From Nitrospira sp. (GTDB lineage Bacteria > Nitrospirota > Nitrospiria > Nitrospirales > Nitrospiraceae): 9,824 nt of DNA. Of the stretch, positions 1 through 6,469 are shown one piece after another; positions within the stretch are counted from its first letter, which is position 1, and every line of letters begins with the position of its first letter. A program made the position numbers and the translations under genes. The notes beneath the pieces were generated by a model that had not been told where the DNA came from, did not search any database, and was given only the letters and a program-made list of their open reading frames with translations. The stretch spans positions 1-9,824 of the forward strand of contig JANYBU010000016.1 of assembly GCA_025360665.1 (NCBI GenBank), read 5' to 3'.

Positions 1-91
1 ATTTGAAACCGATGGTCTGCTGGAGGGGTTTATCCGCCGACATTCATAACGATAAAACGAAAGTAAGTCGGCGGCACGCGCAAGCGAGGTT

Positions 92-137
92 TGGTGGGCC
101 GTGTAGGGGTCGAACCTACGGCCCGCTGATTAAGAGT
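92..137 (-). tRNA. 3' fragment of tRNA-Lys(CTT), island attachment-site scar
   Basis: Reading leftward on the minus strand, the segment has the 3' half of a tRNA. It shows anticodon loop CTCTTAA (anticodon CTT, lysine), the 3' side of the anticodon stem TCAGC, a 5-nt variable region, a T arm GTAGG-TTCGACC-CCTAC that pairs perfectly, the acceptor 3' strand ACGGCCC, and an encoded ACCA end at 92-95. Upstream of the loop the sequence no longer fits: the expected 5' anticodon stem, D arm and 5' acceptor strand (GGGCCGT) are absent. It is therefore a fragment and not a working tRNA. Such 3' halves ending at the anticodon loop are the usual direct repeat left by tyrosine-recombinase islands that integrate in tRNA genes. 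By that logic the island lies to the right and ordinary chromosome to the left. The intact tRNA copy is not in this window. Confidence 0.82.
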
Positions 138-430
138 GGCAAAAGACCAATGATTCGAACTGCTCGATGTTGTGAAGGTTTCCCCGTTTATTCTTGAAAA
201 TCATGAGCTTGCTGGCTTTCTACTGATTCTATTGGTTCTGCCTAATTCGGTCGTTTGTGAGGATTTATAGCACAAATTTAGCACAGCAAAGTGGGGTGAA
301 CCCCTCCGTTGAGGTTCTCCAGGTTCAACGCATGTGATCTTTTTCAGATCCTCTTAGTTGACCGTCTCAGATTTGGGGGAGTTTACACCCTCTCAGATGC
401 TAGCCGGTCGGCCGATGGCGGGGCTACAAC
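138..430. other. Gene-free island edge next to the tRNA scar
   Basis: I see no credible coding region between the tRNA fragment and the terminator of the minus-strand operon. The stretch is less GC-rich than the phage. It holds a TAGCACA direct repeat (268-274 and 279-285), a small GATCT/AGATC inverted repeat (336-350) and three CAGAT words (345, 368 and 394). A recombinase arm region is a reasonable inference from its position beside the att scar, but no protein-binding site can be proved from sequence alone. Confidence 0.5.
268..285. repeat. TAGCACA direct repeat, possible integrase arm-type sites
   Basis: Two exact TAGCACA words start 11 bp apart, about one helical turn, within 150 bp of the tRNA att fragment. 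Tyrosine integrases and their excisionases often bind short direct repeats phased in this way in att arms. That role is inferred from position and spacing, and two 7-bp words could also occur by chance. Confidence 0.3.
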
Positions 431-471
431 AAAAGCATAGTAAGAGGCGGCACGAAGGGAAGCCTCACTAT
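431..471 (-). terminator. Rho-independent terminator of the 172-aa/97-aa/TIGR04255 operon
   Basis: On the minus strand an interrupted stem is formed by ATAGT plus GAGGC (471-462) pairing with GCCTC (448-444) and ACTAT (441-437). There is a 2-nt bulge (442-443) on one side and a 13-nt loop. It is followed by GC and then TTTT (434-431). The stem begins at the TAG stop codon of the 172-aa gene, as expected for the end of an operon. Confidence 0.7.
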
Positions 472-986
472 TGGAATTCTGGAATCGAGGATGGAAGACC
501 GACCCTCATGTAGAAACGAGCAAAGGCCTGAGAAAAATGCTCAAGGAATGGCGGTTTAAGTCGCCAACGAGGACCTAGCTGCGCGGTGTGCTTCAAAAGG
601 TACTCATACGGGAGGCTGTAGATCTGTCGGAAGTCAACTACGAGCGCCTTTCGATTATTATCTGGTTCCAAGTGTGAGCCTAAGATGTGGAGCCCTTCGA
701 CTCTTCCCTTCCTGACTTCGTTCCATTTACCCTTCTTCTGAAAATCAGGGTTTGTCTTCTCGAAGTCTGTGATGAAGAAGATTGGACACATAGCTACAAG
801 GTGTATCTTGCCGTGTTCGAGATCACAACTCTGAGTAAGAGTAATAAGGTCATACTCATCAACGGGTATGTCCACGGGAACGGACTTAACCGATGGATCG
901 AGGAAGAGTGGCACACGACAATCGCTCAGATAGTCGCCCTGCCTCAAGGTCGGCTCGTTGACCGGGATCCAGTAAGAGTCGGACAT
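468..986 (-). CDS. Conserved uncharacterised protein with TQSCDL motif (172 aa)
   Basis: Function unknown. The protein looks soluble, with no signal peptide or membrane segment. Recognisable conserved-looking blocks are the N-terminal LRQGDYLSDC (residues 14-23), the core DLITLTQSCDLEHGK (46-60) with a Cys-Asp pair, KALVVDFRQIYSLP (113-126), and the C-terminal HFSQAFARFYMRVGLPSSIP (150-169). I recall these as marks of a widespread hypothetical-protein family; I know of no assigned reaction. The ATG shares its A with the TAA stop of the 97-aa gene (TAATG), so translation is probably coupled, and a terminator hairpin starts at its stop codon. It is therefore the last gene of the three-gene operon. 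The conserved Cys-Asp could be catalytic or metal-binding, but that is speculation. The gene call is strong; any function is not supported. Confidence 0.85.
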   Translation of the reverse strand: MSDSYWIPVNEPTLRQGDYLSDCRVPLFLDPSVKSVPVDIPVDEYDLITLTQSCDLEHGKIHLVAMCPIFFITDFEKTNPDFQKKGKWNEVRKGRVEGLHILGSHLEPDNNRKALVVDFRQIYSLPYEYLLKHTAQLGPRWRLKPPFLEHFSQAFARFYMRVGLPSSIPEFQ

Positions 987-1279
987 TATTCGTCGTCGAG
1001 GGGATATGAAAGAGGTTCACCGCGTCCACGCAGGTGATAGCGGACTGAGGCAAGAAATGACCGCTTGGGGGGAAGTGAGCGGTAACTTAAGTCTTGGCTA
1101 ACCTCACGAAGCACATAGACCTGTTCGCAACTAGCGAGCCAATCCTCTAAGATTTTCTCCGCAACCTCATACAAAACCCGTCCTGCAGACCCCTCAAATG
1201 GCGAGTGAGTTCTCCAGTTGTCAGTCAATGGGGCATTGAAACTTGGTTTTCTACCTGGGAGAGCAGTCAGTGTAGGCAT
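986..1279 (-). CDS. Hypothetical protein (97 aa), middle gene of coupled operon
   Basis: I do not recognise a family. The 97-residue product is soluble and rich in charged residues. A likely amphipathic helix covers residues 34-51 (RVLYEVAEKILEDWLASC), and the C-terminal half is basic (LPPKRSFLASVRYHLRGRG). The evidence that it is a real gene is architectural: its ATG overlaps the TAA stop of the TIGR04255 gene by one base, and its own TAA overlaps the ATG of the 172-aa gene in the same way. Two successive TAATG junctions are unlikely by chance and suggest coupled translation and roughly fixed stoichiometry, as for subunits of a complex or adaptor and partner. Confidence 0.78.
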   Translation of the reverse strand: MPTLTALPGRKPSFNAPLTDNWRTHSPFEGSAGRVLYEVAEKILEDWLASCEQVYVLREVSQDLSYRSLPPKRSFLASVRYHLRGRGEPLSYPLDDE

Positions 1280-2055
1280 TAGGCAATCAACCTCCTTACG
1301 CGATCAGTGATAGAGGCTTCAAAGACCTTGTTCTTCCGATTTCTGAATGCTTCAAACCGCTCCCAAAGGCCCTGCTCTTCGCTTGCCAAATCGCTGTCAG
1401 AATATAAGTCAATGTCGAACAAAACTGAAACTAGCTTGGGCGTTGGGGGTGGAATTAGAGCTTGATTCAATACCAGCATGGCATTCAAATCAACCTGCGG
1501 AAGTTGAAGCTGCATGAAATAACCGCTCAACCCCTGTGACATACCTGAAGAAATCTCGGGGACTGTTTTCAGGTAATCCTTAAAATCGGTCATGGGAAGT
1601 GGAAGGTCGAGTCTATTGATATATCGAATCCCGATTCGAGTGATATTCTTAGGATTGGCAATGGACCGATAGGCATTCCAGAGACGGCGTGCTTCATCTC
1701 GGAAGGGTTCCCATGCTTCGTACGGCGCTAGCCGGCTGAAGGTAAAACCGTCCAGGCGAGCCTGGAAAATCTGTCTGCCGTCCTTGCTAATAAAGCGATA
1801 GCCATTTGACGATTGTCGCGCTGACGCACCTATTTCAGGGCCAATCGACATTTGTCCGTGTACAACCAAAAGCTCTTCTCGTTTCGGGTAGTCCTCCTGA
1901 TGAGCATGCTGATGTACTTCGAGCAGTTTCGATAGTCCAACTTCGGTAGGAAGCTCCACGCGTATGTCTATTAATGCCTCGGTAAGCGGGGCATGAGCGT
2001 AGTGAATAGGGAGTCTGGAGCTGCGCTTTGAGACCTTGATTTTTTTACGACCCAT
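1279..2055 (-). CDS. TIGR04255 family protein (258 aa)
   Basis: The sequence pattern matches the TIGR04255 family of sporadically distributed proteins of unknown function. Hallmarks are the N-terminal HAPLTEALIDIRVELP (residues 21-36), the block SKDGRQIFQARLDGFTFSRL (90-109) followed by APYEAWEPFRDEARRLWNAY (110-129), RIGIRYINRLDLPLP (140-154), and the closing helix FEASITDRVRRLIA (245-258). Length is normal for the family and both ends look complete. A basic N-terminus (GRKKIKVSKR) precedes the family region. No signal peptide or membrane segment is present. The start at 2055 has only a weak Shine-Dalgarno. It is the first gene of the coupled operon and lies 163 bp downstream of hsdR in the same direction, so it may share hsdR transcription or have its own promoter in that gap. 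No biochemical role is known to me; a defence or accessory role is inferred only from the neighbours. Confidence 0.88.
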   Translation of the reverse strand: MGRKKIKVSKRSSRLPIHYAHAPLTEALIDIRVELPTEVGLSKLLEVHQHAHQEDYPKREELLVVHGQMSIGPEIGASARQSSNGYRFISKDGRQIFQARLDGFTFSRLAPYEAWEPFRDEARRLWNAYRSIANPKNITRIGIRYINRLDLPLPMTDFKDYLKTVPEISSGMSQGLSGYFMQLQLPQVDLNAMLVLNQALIPPPTPKLVSVLFDIDLYSDSDLASEEQGLWERFEAFRNRKNKVFEASITDRVRRLIA

Positions 2056-2218
2056 AGTGGTTGCTCGTTGGATCAGTATGGATCAAACCATCGTCATTTT
2101 ACACACTTCTTTTGTGTTTAGCACGACCAAGGGTTGATTTTCGGTGATTAGTCCATCAGCTGTAAGGCCACCAGCCAACTGACTTACTGTATCTGAAGAG
2201 ATGGTTTGAACGTCATCA

Positions 2219-4828
2219 TTAGACAGCAACCTCCGCACATAAAACCTCCGCCTGCTCCAGGACGGTCTGCGTCGCTTTTTCCTGCTTGTCTGGTGGGTAG
2301 CCATACTTGCGAAGAATGCGCTTCACCAGGACACGAAGTTGCGCTCGCACGTTTTCTCTTACCGTCCAATCGATGGTAACATTCTTCTTTACCATCTCTG
2401 CTAGCTCTCGCGCGATCTTGGTCAGCGTCGGCTCGCCCAGCACCTTCACGGCGCTGTCGTTGGTCTCCAGTGCGTCGTAGAAGGCTAACTCATCTTCGGT
2501 CAGGCCAAGTGTCTCACCCCGCGTATGGGCCGACCGCATATGCTTCGCAAGGCCGATCAACTCTTCGATGACCTGGGCAGTCTCGATGGCCCGGTTCTGG
2601 TACTTTTTTATCGCCTGTTCCAGCAAGTCCGCGAAGGAGCGAGCCTGCACGACGTTCCGTTTCGATCGGGCCTTGATCTCACCAGCCAGGAGCTTGCGGA
2701 GCAACTCAACCGCTAGGTTGCGCTGCGGCATTCCGCGAACTTCCGCCAGGAACTCATCGGAGAGGATCGAGAGGTCCGGGTTCTTCAGCCCGGCCGCAGC
2801 GAAGATATCCACCACCTCGTCGGACGCGACCGCCTTCGAGATGATCTGCCGGATTGCGTGGTCGAGTTCTTCGTCAGTCTTCTGCTCGCCCGGCGTGTTC
2901 TTAGCCAGTACCGAGCGGACGGCCTGGAAAAAGCCCACGTCGTCGCGGATGCGGAACGTCTCCTCGTGCGGCACGGCGAGCGCAAAGGCTTGCGAGAGGT
3001 CGGTGACTGCGCGCAGCAGACGAGATTTGCCGTCTTGCTGGGCAAGAATATGCTCCTGCGCGGCGGGCAACACCGAGAGACGCTCTTGCGGCTTCCCCGT
3101 CATCCAGCGCGACCAGTCAAAGCCGTGGAAGAGTCCTTGGCAGATCTCGTATTTCTCCAGCATCACAGCCACAGCCTCGGCCTGATCGATCGCCGTCTTC
3201 CCGGTGCCGCCGCTTTCGGTGTACGTCGCCAGCGCCTTTTTAAGTTCGTCGGCAAGGCCAAGGTAATCCACCACGAGCCCGCCGGGCTTATCCTTGAACA
3301 CGCGGTTGACGCGCGCAATGGCCTGCATCAGCCCATGCCCGCGCATCGGCTTGTCGACGTACATCGTGTGGAGACTTGGCGCGTCAAAGCCTGTCAGCCA
3401 CATATCCCGCACAATCACAATTTGAAAAGGGTCCTTGGGATCGCGAAACCGTAGCGCCATGTCCTCTCGCCGTTTCTTATTGCGGATGTGGCCCTGCCAT
3501 TCCATCGGATCGGAGGCCGACCCAGTCATGATCACCTTCATCGAGCCTAAGTTGTCCGTATTGCTATGCCACTGGGGGCGCAACGCAGCCATCTCGCGGT
3601 ACAGCTCGACGCAGATTCGGCGGCTCATGCAGACCACCATCGCTTTCCCCTCCATCGTCGAAAGCCGGCTTTCGAAGTGATCCACCAGGTCCTGCGCGAT
3701 CAGCTTGATCCGGTTGTCCGATCCCACTACGGCTTCGAGCTGTGCCCAGCGGCTCTTGAGCTTCTCCTTACGCTCGACTTCCTCGCCTTCGGTGGCTTCC
3801 TCAAACTCGGAATCGATCTTGGGCCGTTCCGATGCCTTCAGCTCCAGCTTGGCGAGCCGACTCTCGTAGTAGATGGGGACCGTGGCACCATCGACGACTG
3901 CTCGCTGGATGTCGTAGACGCTAATGTAGTCGCCGAAAACAGCGCATGTGTTGGCATCAGTCTTCTCAATAGGCGTCCCGGTAAATCCGATGAACGAGGC
4001 ATTCGGCAGCGCATCTCGCATATGCCGGGCGAAGCCGTCGATGAAATCATACTGGCTGCGGTGCGCCTCGTCCGCGATCACGACGACATTGCGACGGTTC
4101 GACAGAATGGGGTGGCGGTCGCCCTTCTCTTCGGGGAAGAATTTCTGGATGGTGGTGAAGACCACGCCCCCGGACGCGACCTTCAGCTTCTCACGCAGGT
4201 CAGCGCGATCCGCGGCCTGCACCGGTGGCTGGCGGAGCAAATCATGGCAACGAGTGAAAGTGCCAAAGAGTTGATCGTCAAGGTCGTTGCGGTCGGTGAG
4301 TACCACGATGGTGGGATTCTCCATTGTCGGATGCAGGATCACGCGGCCAGCGTAGAACGCCATCGTCAGGCTCTTGCCAGAACCTTGTGTGTGCCAGACC
4401 ACACCGACCCGCCGATCGCCAGGTTCGCCACCTGGCTGGTGCCCCGACTTGTAGTGGCCCAACGTATCCGCGGCCCGATGCTCCGCCGCGCGGCGAGCTG
4501 CGCGCAAGGTTTCTTCGACCGCCACATTCACCGCGTGGAATTGGTGGTAGCCCGCCATCTTCTTGGTGAGTTTGCCGCCACCCTCGCCCTCGAACACGAT
4601 GAAGTGCCGTACGAGGTCGAGGAACCGGCGCTTCTCGAACACCCCTTCGAGCATGACTTGTAGTTCAGCGAGCTTCGCCGCGGCATCTTCCCATCCCATG
4701 ATCGTGCGCCAAGGCTTGAACCATTCCCGTCCCGCGCCCAGTGAACCAATCCGTGCCTGCACACCGTCAGAGACGATCAGCGCCGCGTTAGTCGTGAAGA
4801 GAGAGGGAATCTGCGCCTGATAGGTTTG
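2219..4828 (-). pseudogene. hsdR: Type I restriction enzyme R subunit, 5'-truncated by prophage
   Basis: This is the motor half of a type I restriction subunit. It is open without frameshift for 869 codons. In the remnant, Walker A TQGSGKS is encoded at 4370-4390, DEAH at 4061-4072, followed by GFTGTPIEKTD, and then TGFDAPSLHTMYVDKP and QAIARVNRV for helicase domain 2. The C-terminal region ends normally at TAA 2219-2221. Recognisable homology starts at QTYQAQIPSLF (4828 leftward). In intact HsdR of the EcoR124I type this follows the RecB-like nuclease residues (Asp, Glu-x-Lys) and lies within the QxxxY motif, so the catalytic N-terminus is missing here. The frame stays open to 5038, but those 70 residues do not resemble HsdR and are read antisense to the phage rep region. 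The 5' part may lie beyond the other end of the prophage. As it stands the gene could not cut DNA. hsdM and hsdS are not in the window. Confidence 0.9.
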
Positions 4829-4834
4829 GAAAGG
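4826..4834. other. Left junction of inovirus prophage with hsdR
   Basis: HsdR homology ends with the QTY codons at 4820-4828 and phage non-coding DNA starts immediately to the right. The exact crossover cannot be placed within a few bases, because the right junction and empty site are not visible. There is no sequence close to the 28-bp Xer dif consensus (XerC arm, 6-bp spacer, XerD arm TTATGTTAAAT) here, so a dif-type XerCD integration is not supported. No recombinase gene is seen on this arm. Confidence 0.6.
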
Positions 4835-4853
4835 CCGGCGGCGCGCACCGAAA

Positions 4854-4879
4854 CGCCCCCGCTCGGTAAAACGGGGGCG
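4854..4879. other. Perfect GC hairpin at phage left end, possible origin, packaging or att structure
   Basis: CGCCCCCG (4854-4861) and CGGGGGCG (4872-4879) form a perfect 8-bp stem with a 10-nt loop. It lies 25 bp inside the prophage junction and 30 bp before the rep start. Inovirus intergenic regions carry such hairpins as replication origins, packaging signals or folded single-strand attachment sites. Which role applies here cannot be told from sequence. There is no adjacent T run on either strand, so an ordinary terminator is less likely. Confidence 0.55.
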
Positions 4880-4909
4880 GAATTTCCAGGGTTCTTCACG
4901 GAGGGTCTC

Positions 4910-5947
4910 ATGAGTGCATGGACATGTTCGCTTGGGTGGTTTCGCTTCACCGTGTCTGACTCCACCGCCGATGAGGTGATCGCACGGGTGGGCGGGGAAT
5001 GGATCAAGGATAAAAAAGGCTTCCTGGGCTACCGGCAAGGCTGGTTGTCACGCGGGGGGTGTGGCGGGTTAGGCCGGATCGGGACGGCGGCTCTCTGGGC
5101 CCCGCGTGAAGTGCATGTGGATTTGTCGCAAGAGTTGATCAGTGACTGGACCTATCAGAAGTTTCACGACGTGGCCACGTGGGTCTTTGAAAAGAAAGGG
5201 CATTTCGGGCGCATTGACGTGGCCCTCGATGACCGCAACGGCGTGATCGATGTCGATCGCATCTACGCGGCGGTGAAGGCTGGCAACTGTGTCTCGCACT
5301 TCCGCCAATCTCGTCTCATTTCCGGTCTCGATGTCGGATCAGGCTTGGACACCGGGAAGACCCTCTGCATGGGGTCCCGCCAGTCGGACACCTATTTGCG
5401 GATCTACGACAAAGCCGCGGAACGGAAATCGAAGGATCGGCCGGTCGAAGGGTCGTGGATTCGCTGGGAAAAGGAATGGAAAGCGGAACGTGCGGATGCC
5501 GTGGGCATGGCCTTGTCCGGGCTCGATCAGGATCAATTCCAGAAGTACATCGTCGGGGTCTTTCGCAGTGCCTTGGATTTTCGTGACTGTACGCGCGCCG
5601 ATGACCCCAAGGATCGGTATTACACACCGTTGCTGGACTGGTGGAAAGTCCTGACGGAGGGGATGCAGCGGGCGCGCCTGGAGATTGCCACATCCGTGAA
5701 GAAGATCGAGGACGTCAAACGGTGGGTGGAAAAGAGTTTGGCGCCGATGTTGGGGCTGCTTTGTGCACACCCGGAAGCGGGGGAACGGTGGCTTATCAAT
5801 CGTATCGTGGAAGGAGTGGAACGATGGAGACCCGGGCATATGACGATGTTGGGGAGCGCGCAGGAGGTCCGGCGGCTCCGACAGAAGATGCGGGAGTGGC
5901 ATCCCCGAGACGGATTCTCTGCCGCCTCTGCCGAACCGGCGAGCTAA
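4910..5947 (+). CDS. Phage replication initiation protein, Rep_trans family (gpII-like)
   Basis: This is the likely rolling-circle initiator that nicks the phage plus-strand origin. Features of the Rep_trans family (Pfam PF02486) are visible in the 345-aa product: an N-terminal GWFRFTV strand (residues 9-15), GFLGYRQGW (38-46), a VHVDLS strand (69-74), HFGRIDVALDD (98-108) with acidic residues suited to metal binding, and TYLRIYDKAAERKSKD (161-176) followed by WIRWEKEWKAE (183-193). The last pattern, a Tyr/Lys block followed by a basic and acidic strand, is typical of phage-X type Reps. The ATG at 4910 is preceded by GGAGGG (4900-4905) at good spacing. An in-frame TTG at 4826 would add 28 residues translated from the hairpin region and is unlikely. 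The C-terminus overlaps the next small gene by 124 bp in another frame. Confidence 0.9.
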   Translation: MSAWTCSLGWFRFTVSDSTADEVIARVGGEWIKDKKGFLGYRQGWLSRGGCGGLGRIGTAALWAPREVHVDLSQELISDWTYQKFHDVATWVFEKKGHFGRIDVALDDRNGVIDVDRIYAAVKAGNCVSHFRQSRLISGLDVGSGLDTGKTLCMGSRQSDTYLRIYDKAAERKSKDRPVEGSWIRWEKEWKAERADAVGMALSGLDQDQFQKYIVGVFRSALDFRDCTRADDPKDRYYTPLLDWWKVLTEGMQRARLEIATSVKKIEDVKRWVEKSLAPMLGLLCAHPEAGERWLINRIVEGVERWRPGHMTMLGSAQEVRRLRQKMREWHPRDGFSAASAEPAS

Positions 5948-6075
5948 GGCTCTACATGTGCGGGCCACGATGTCGTGGCCGGTGTCGAGCCTGTGGCACC
6001 GTGTTCGTGTTTCTGTGGTCCTGTGCTCGACAGGGCTGGTTTCAATGGACGAATGAAAGGGGCAAGCATGTCTAA
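5824..6075 (+). CDS. Small Cys-rich, zinc-ribbon-like protein (83 aa) between rep and ssb
   Basis: No family recognised. The product carries seven cysteines: CRLC (residues 33-36), C46, C50, CRAC (54-57) and C67. The two CxxC pairs 21 residues apart suggest a zinc-binding knuckle or ribbon, and the segment between is Arg-rich. Residues 1-32 are encoded on top of the rep 3' end. Translation signals support it: AAGGAG at 5811-5816 lies 7 bases before the ATG, and its TAA (6073-6075) overlaps the ATG of the next gene (6068) by 8 bases, as expected for coupled translation. Without this gene, 120 bp between rep and ssb would be empty in an otherwise packed genome. It could bind DNA or RNA and regulate rep or ssb, but this is inference. 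An alternative is a non-functional overlap with chance cysteines. Confidence 0.6.
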   Translation: METRAYDDVGERAGGPAAPTEDAGVASPRRILCRLCRTGELRLYMCGPRCRGRCRACGTVFVFLWSCARQGWFQWTNERGKHV

Positions 6076-6355
6076 GTTTGTGGCGAATTGTGTGGTCATG
6101 GGGGTGAAGTCGAAGCCGAGTCAGGACGGGACGCGGACGTATCGGACCGCGATGCTCTATTTCGACGAGGATACGACGAGCCTGGAGGCGAGCATCTCGG
6201 ACGAGCACGAGCACCTCTACAAGCTGATGGACGCCAACAAGATGAAGCCCTGTCACCTCACGGTGAATCTCCGAGAATACAAAGGGCAACGGTTCATCGA
6301 TGTGACCGGCTATTCCCCCACGGGGGCGGTGTCCTTACCTCCGGCCAGTAAGTAG
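6068..6355 (+). CDS. Putative phage ssDNA-binding protein (gpV-like)
   Basis: This 95-aa soluble protein sits where inoviruses place the single-strand-binding protein, directly after the initiator. Such proteins coat new plus strands, stop their conversion to duplex and hand them to the assembly site. The sequence is predicted to be rich in beta strands: SKFVANCVVMGVKSK (residues 2-16), TYRTAMLYFDED (24-35), KPCHLTVNLREYKGQRFIDV (60-79). This fits a compact OB-like fold with aromatic and basic residues able to stack on DNA. The ATG at 6068 has GAAAGGGG (6055-6062) upstream at 5-base spacing. A longer in-frame version from 5975 would add residues of no apparent meaning. Assignment rests on size, position and strand pattern, not on a diagnostic motif. 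Confidence 0.68.
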   Translation: MSKFVANCVVMGVKSKPSQDGTRTYRTAMLYFDEDTTSLEASISDEHEHLYKLMDANKMKPCHLTVNLREYKGQRFIDVTGYSPTGAVSLPPASK

Positions 6356-6373
6356 AGAAGAACGGGATAATCG

Positions 6374-6469
6374 ATGATCTGGACCGTGCTCACAGTCGTG
6401 CAGCAGCTGGAGTTTGCGGCGTTGTTCGTCCTGTGTTTTCTGATGGGGATCGTATGCGGACGAAGTTAG
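6374..6469 (+). CDS. 31-aa single-pass membrane protein, putative minor coat (gpVII/gpIX-like)
   Basis: The product has a short polar start with Trp, then a hydrophobic helix QQLEFAALFVLCFLMGIVCG (residues 10-29) and Arg30-Ser at the end, with no separate signal peptide. Inoviruses encode one or two 30-35 aa inner-membrane proteins of this kind that cap the leading end of the filament, usually near ssb. The start lies 18 bases after ssb with a modest GGGA-type ribosome site. The gene overlaps the gpIII-like gene by 16 bases in another frame. It is too short for most gene finders. Whether it is the gpVII or gpIX equivalent cannot be told. Confidence 0.65.
   Translation: MIWTVLTVVQQLEFAALFVLCFLMGIVCGRS

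Noticed and set aside
3..197. 64-aa plus-strand open frame over the tRNA fragment
   Set aside because: It runs through tRNA-derived sequence and has no ribosome site or family resemblance.
336..398. GATCT/AGATC inverted repeat and three CAGAT words, considered as an insertion-sequence end
   Set aside because: There is no paired terminal inverted repeat, no target duplication and no transposase nearby.
687..1037. 116-aa plus-strand open frame
   Set aside because: It is antisense to the 172-aa and 97-aa genes, which have TAATG coupling, a terminator and family-like sequence.
3566..4663. 365-aa plus-strand open frame
   Set aside because: It is antisense to hsdR over the helicase motifs and has no recognisable domain; it is a composition effect of a GC-rich gene.
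4820..4880. Xer dif site for integration
   Set aside because: No XerC/XerD arm pattern is present; the stretch is far too GC-rich and lacks the TTATGTTAAAT-like arm.
4826..4909. TTG start extending Rep by 28 residues
   Set aside because: It would translate the hairpin region from the host junction; ATG 4910 has a clear ribosome site and a family-like start.
4829..5038. HsdR reading frame upstream of 4828
   Set aside because: The frame stays open but the 70 residues lack HsdR character and are antisense to the phage leader and rep start.
5339..6289. 316-aa minus-strand open frame
   Set aside because: It is antisense to rep and ssb and full of Arg, Pro and His typical of a shadow frame.
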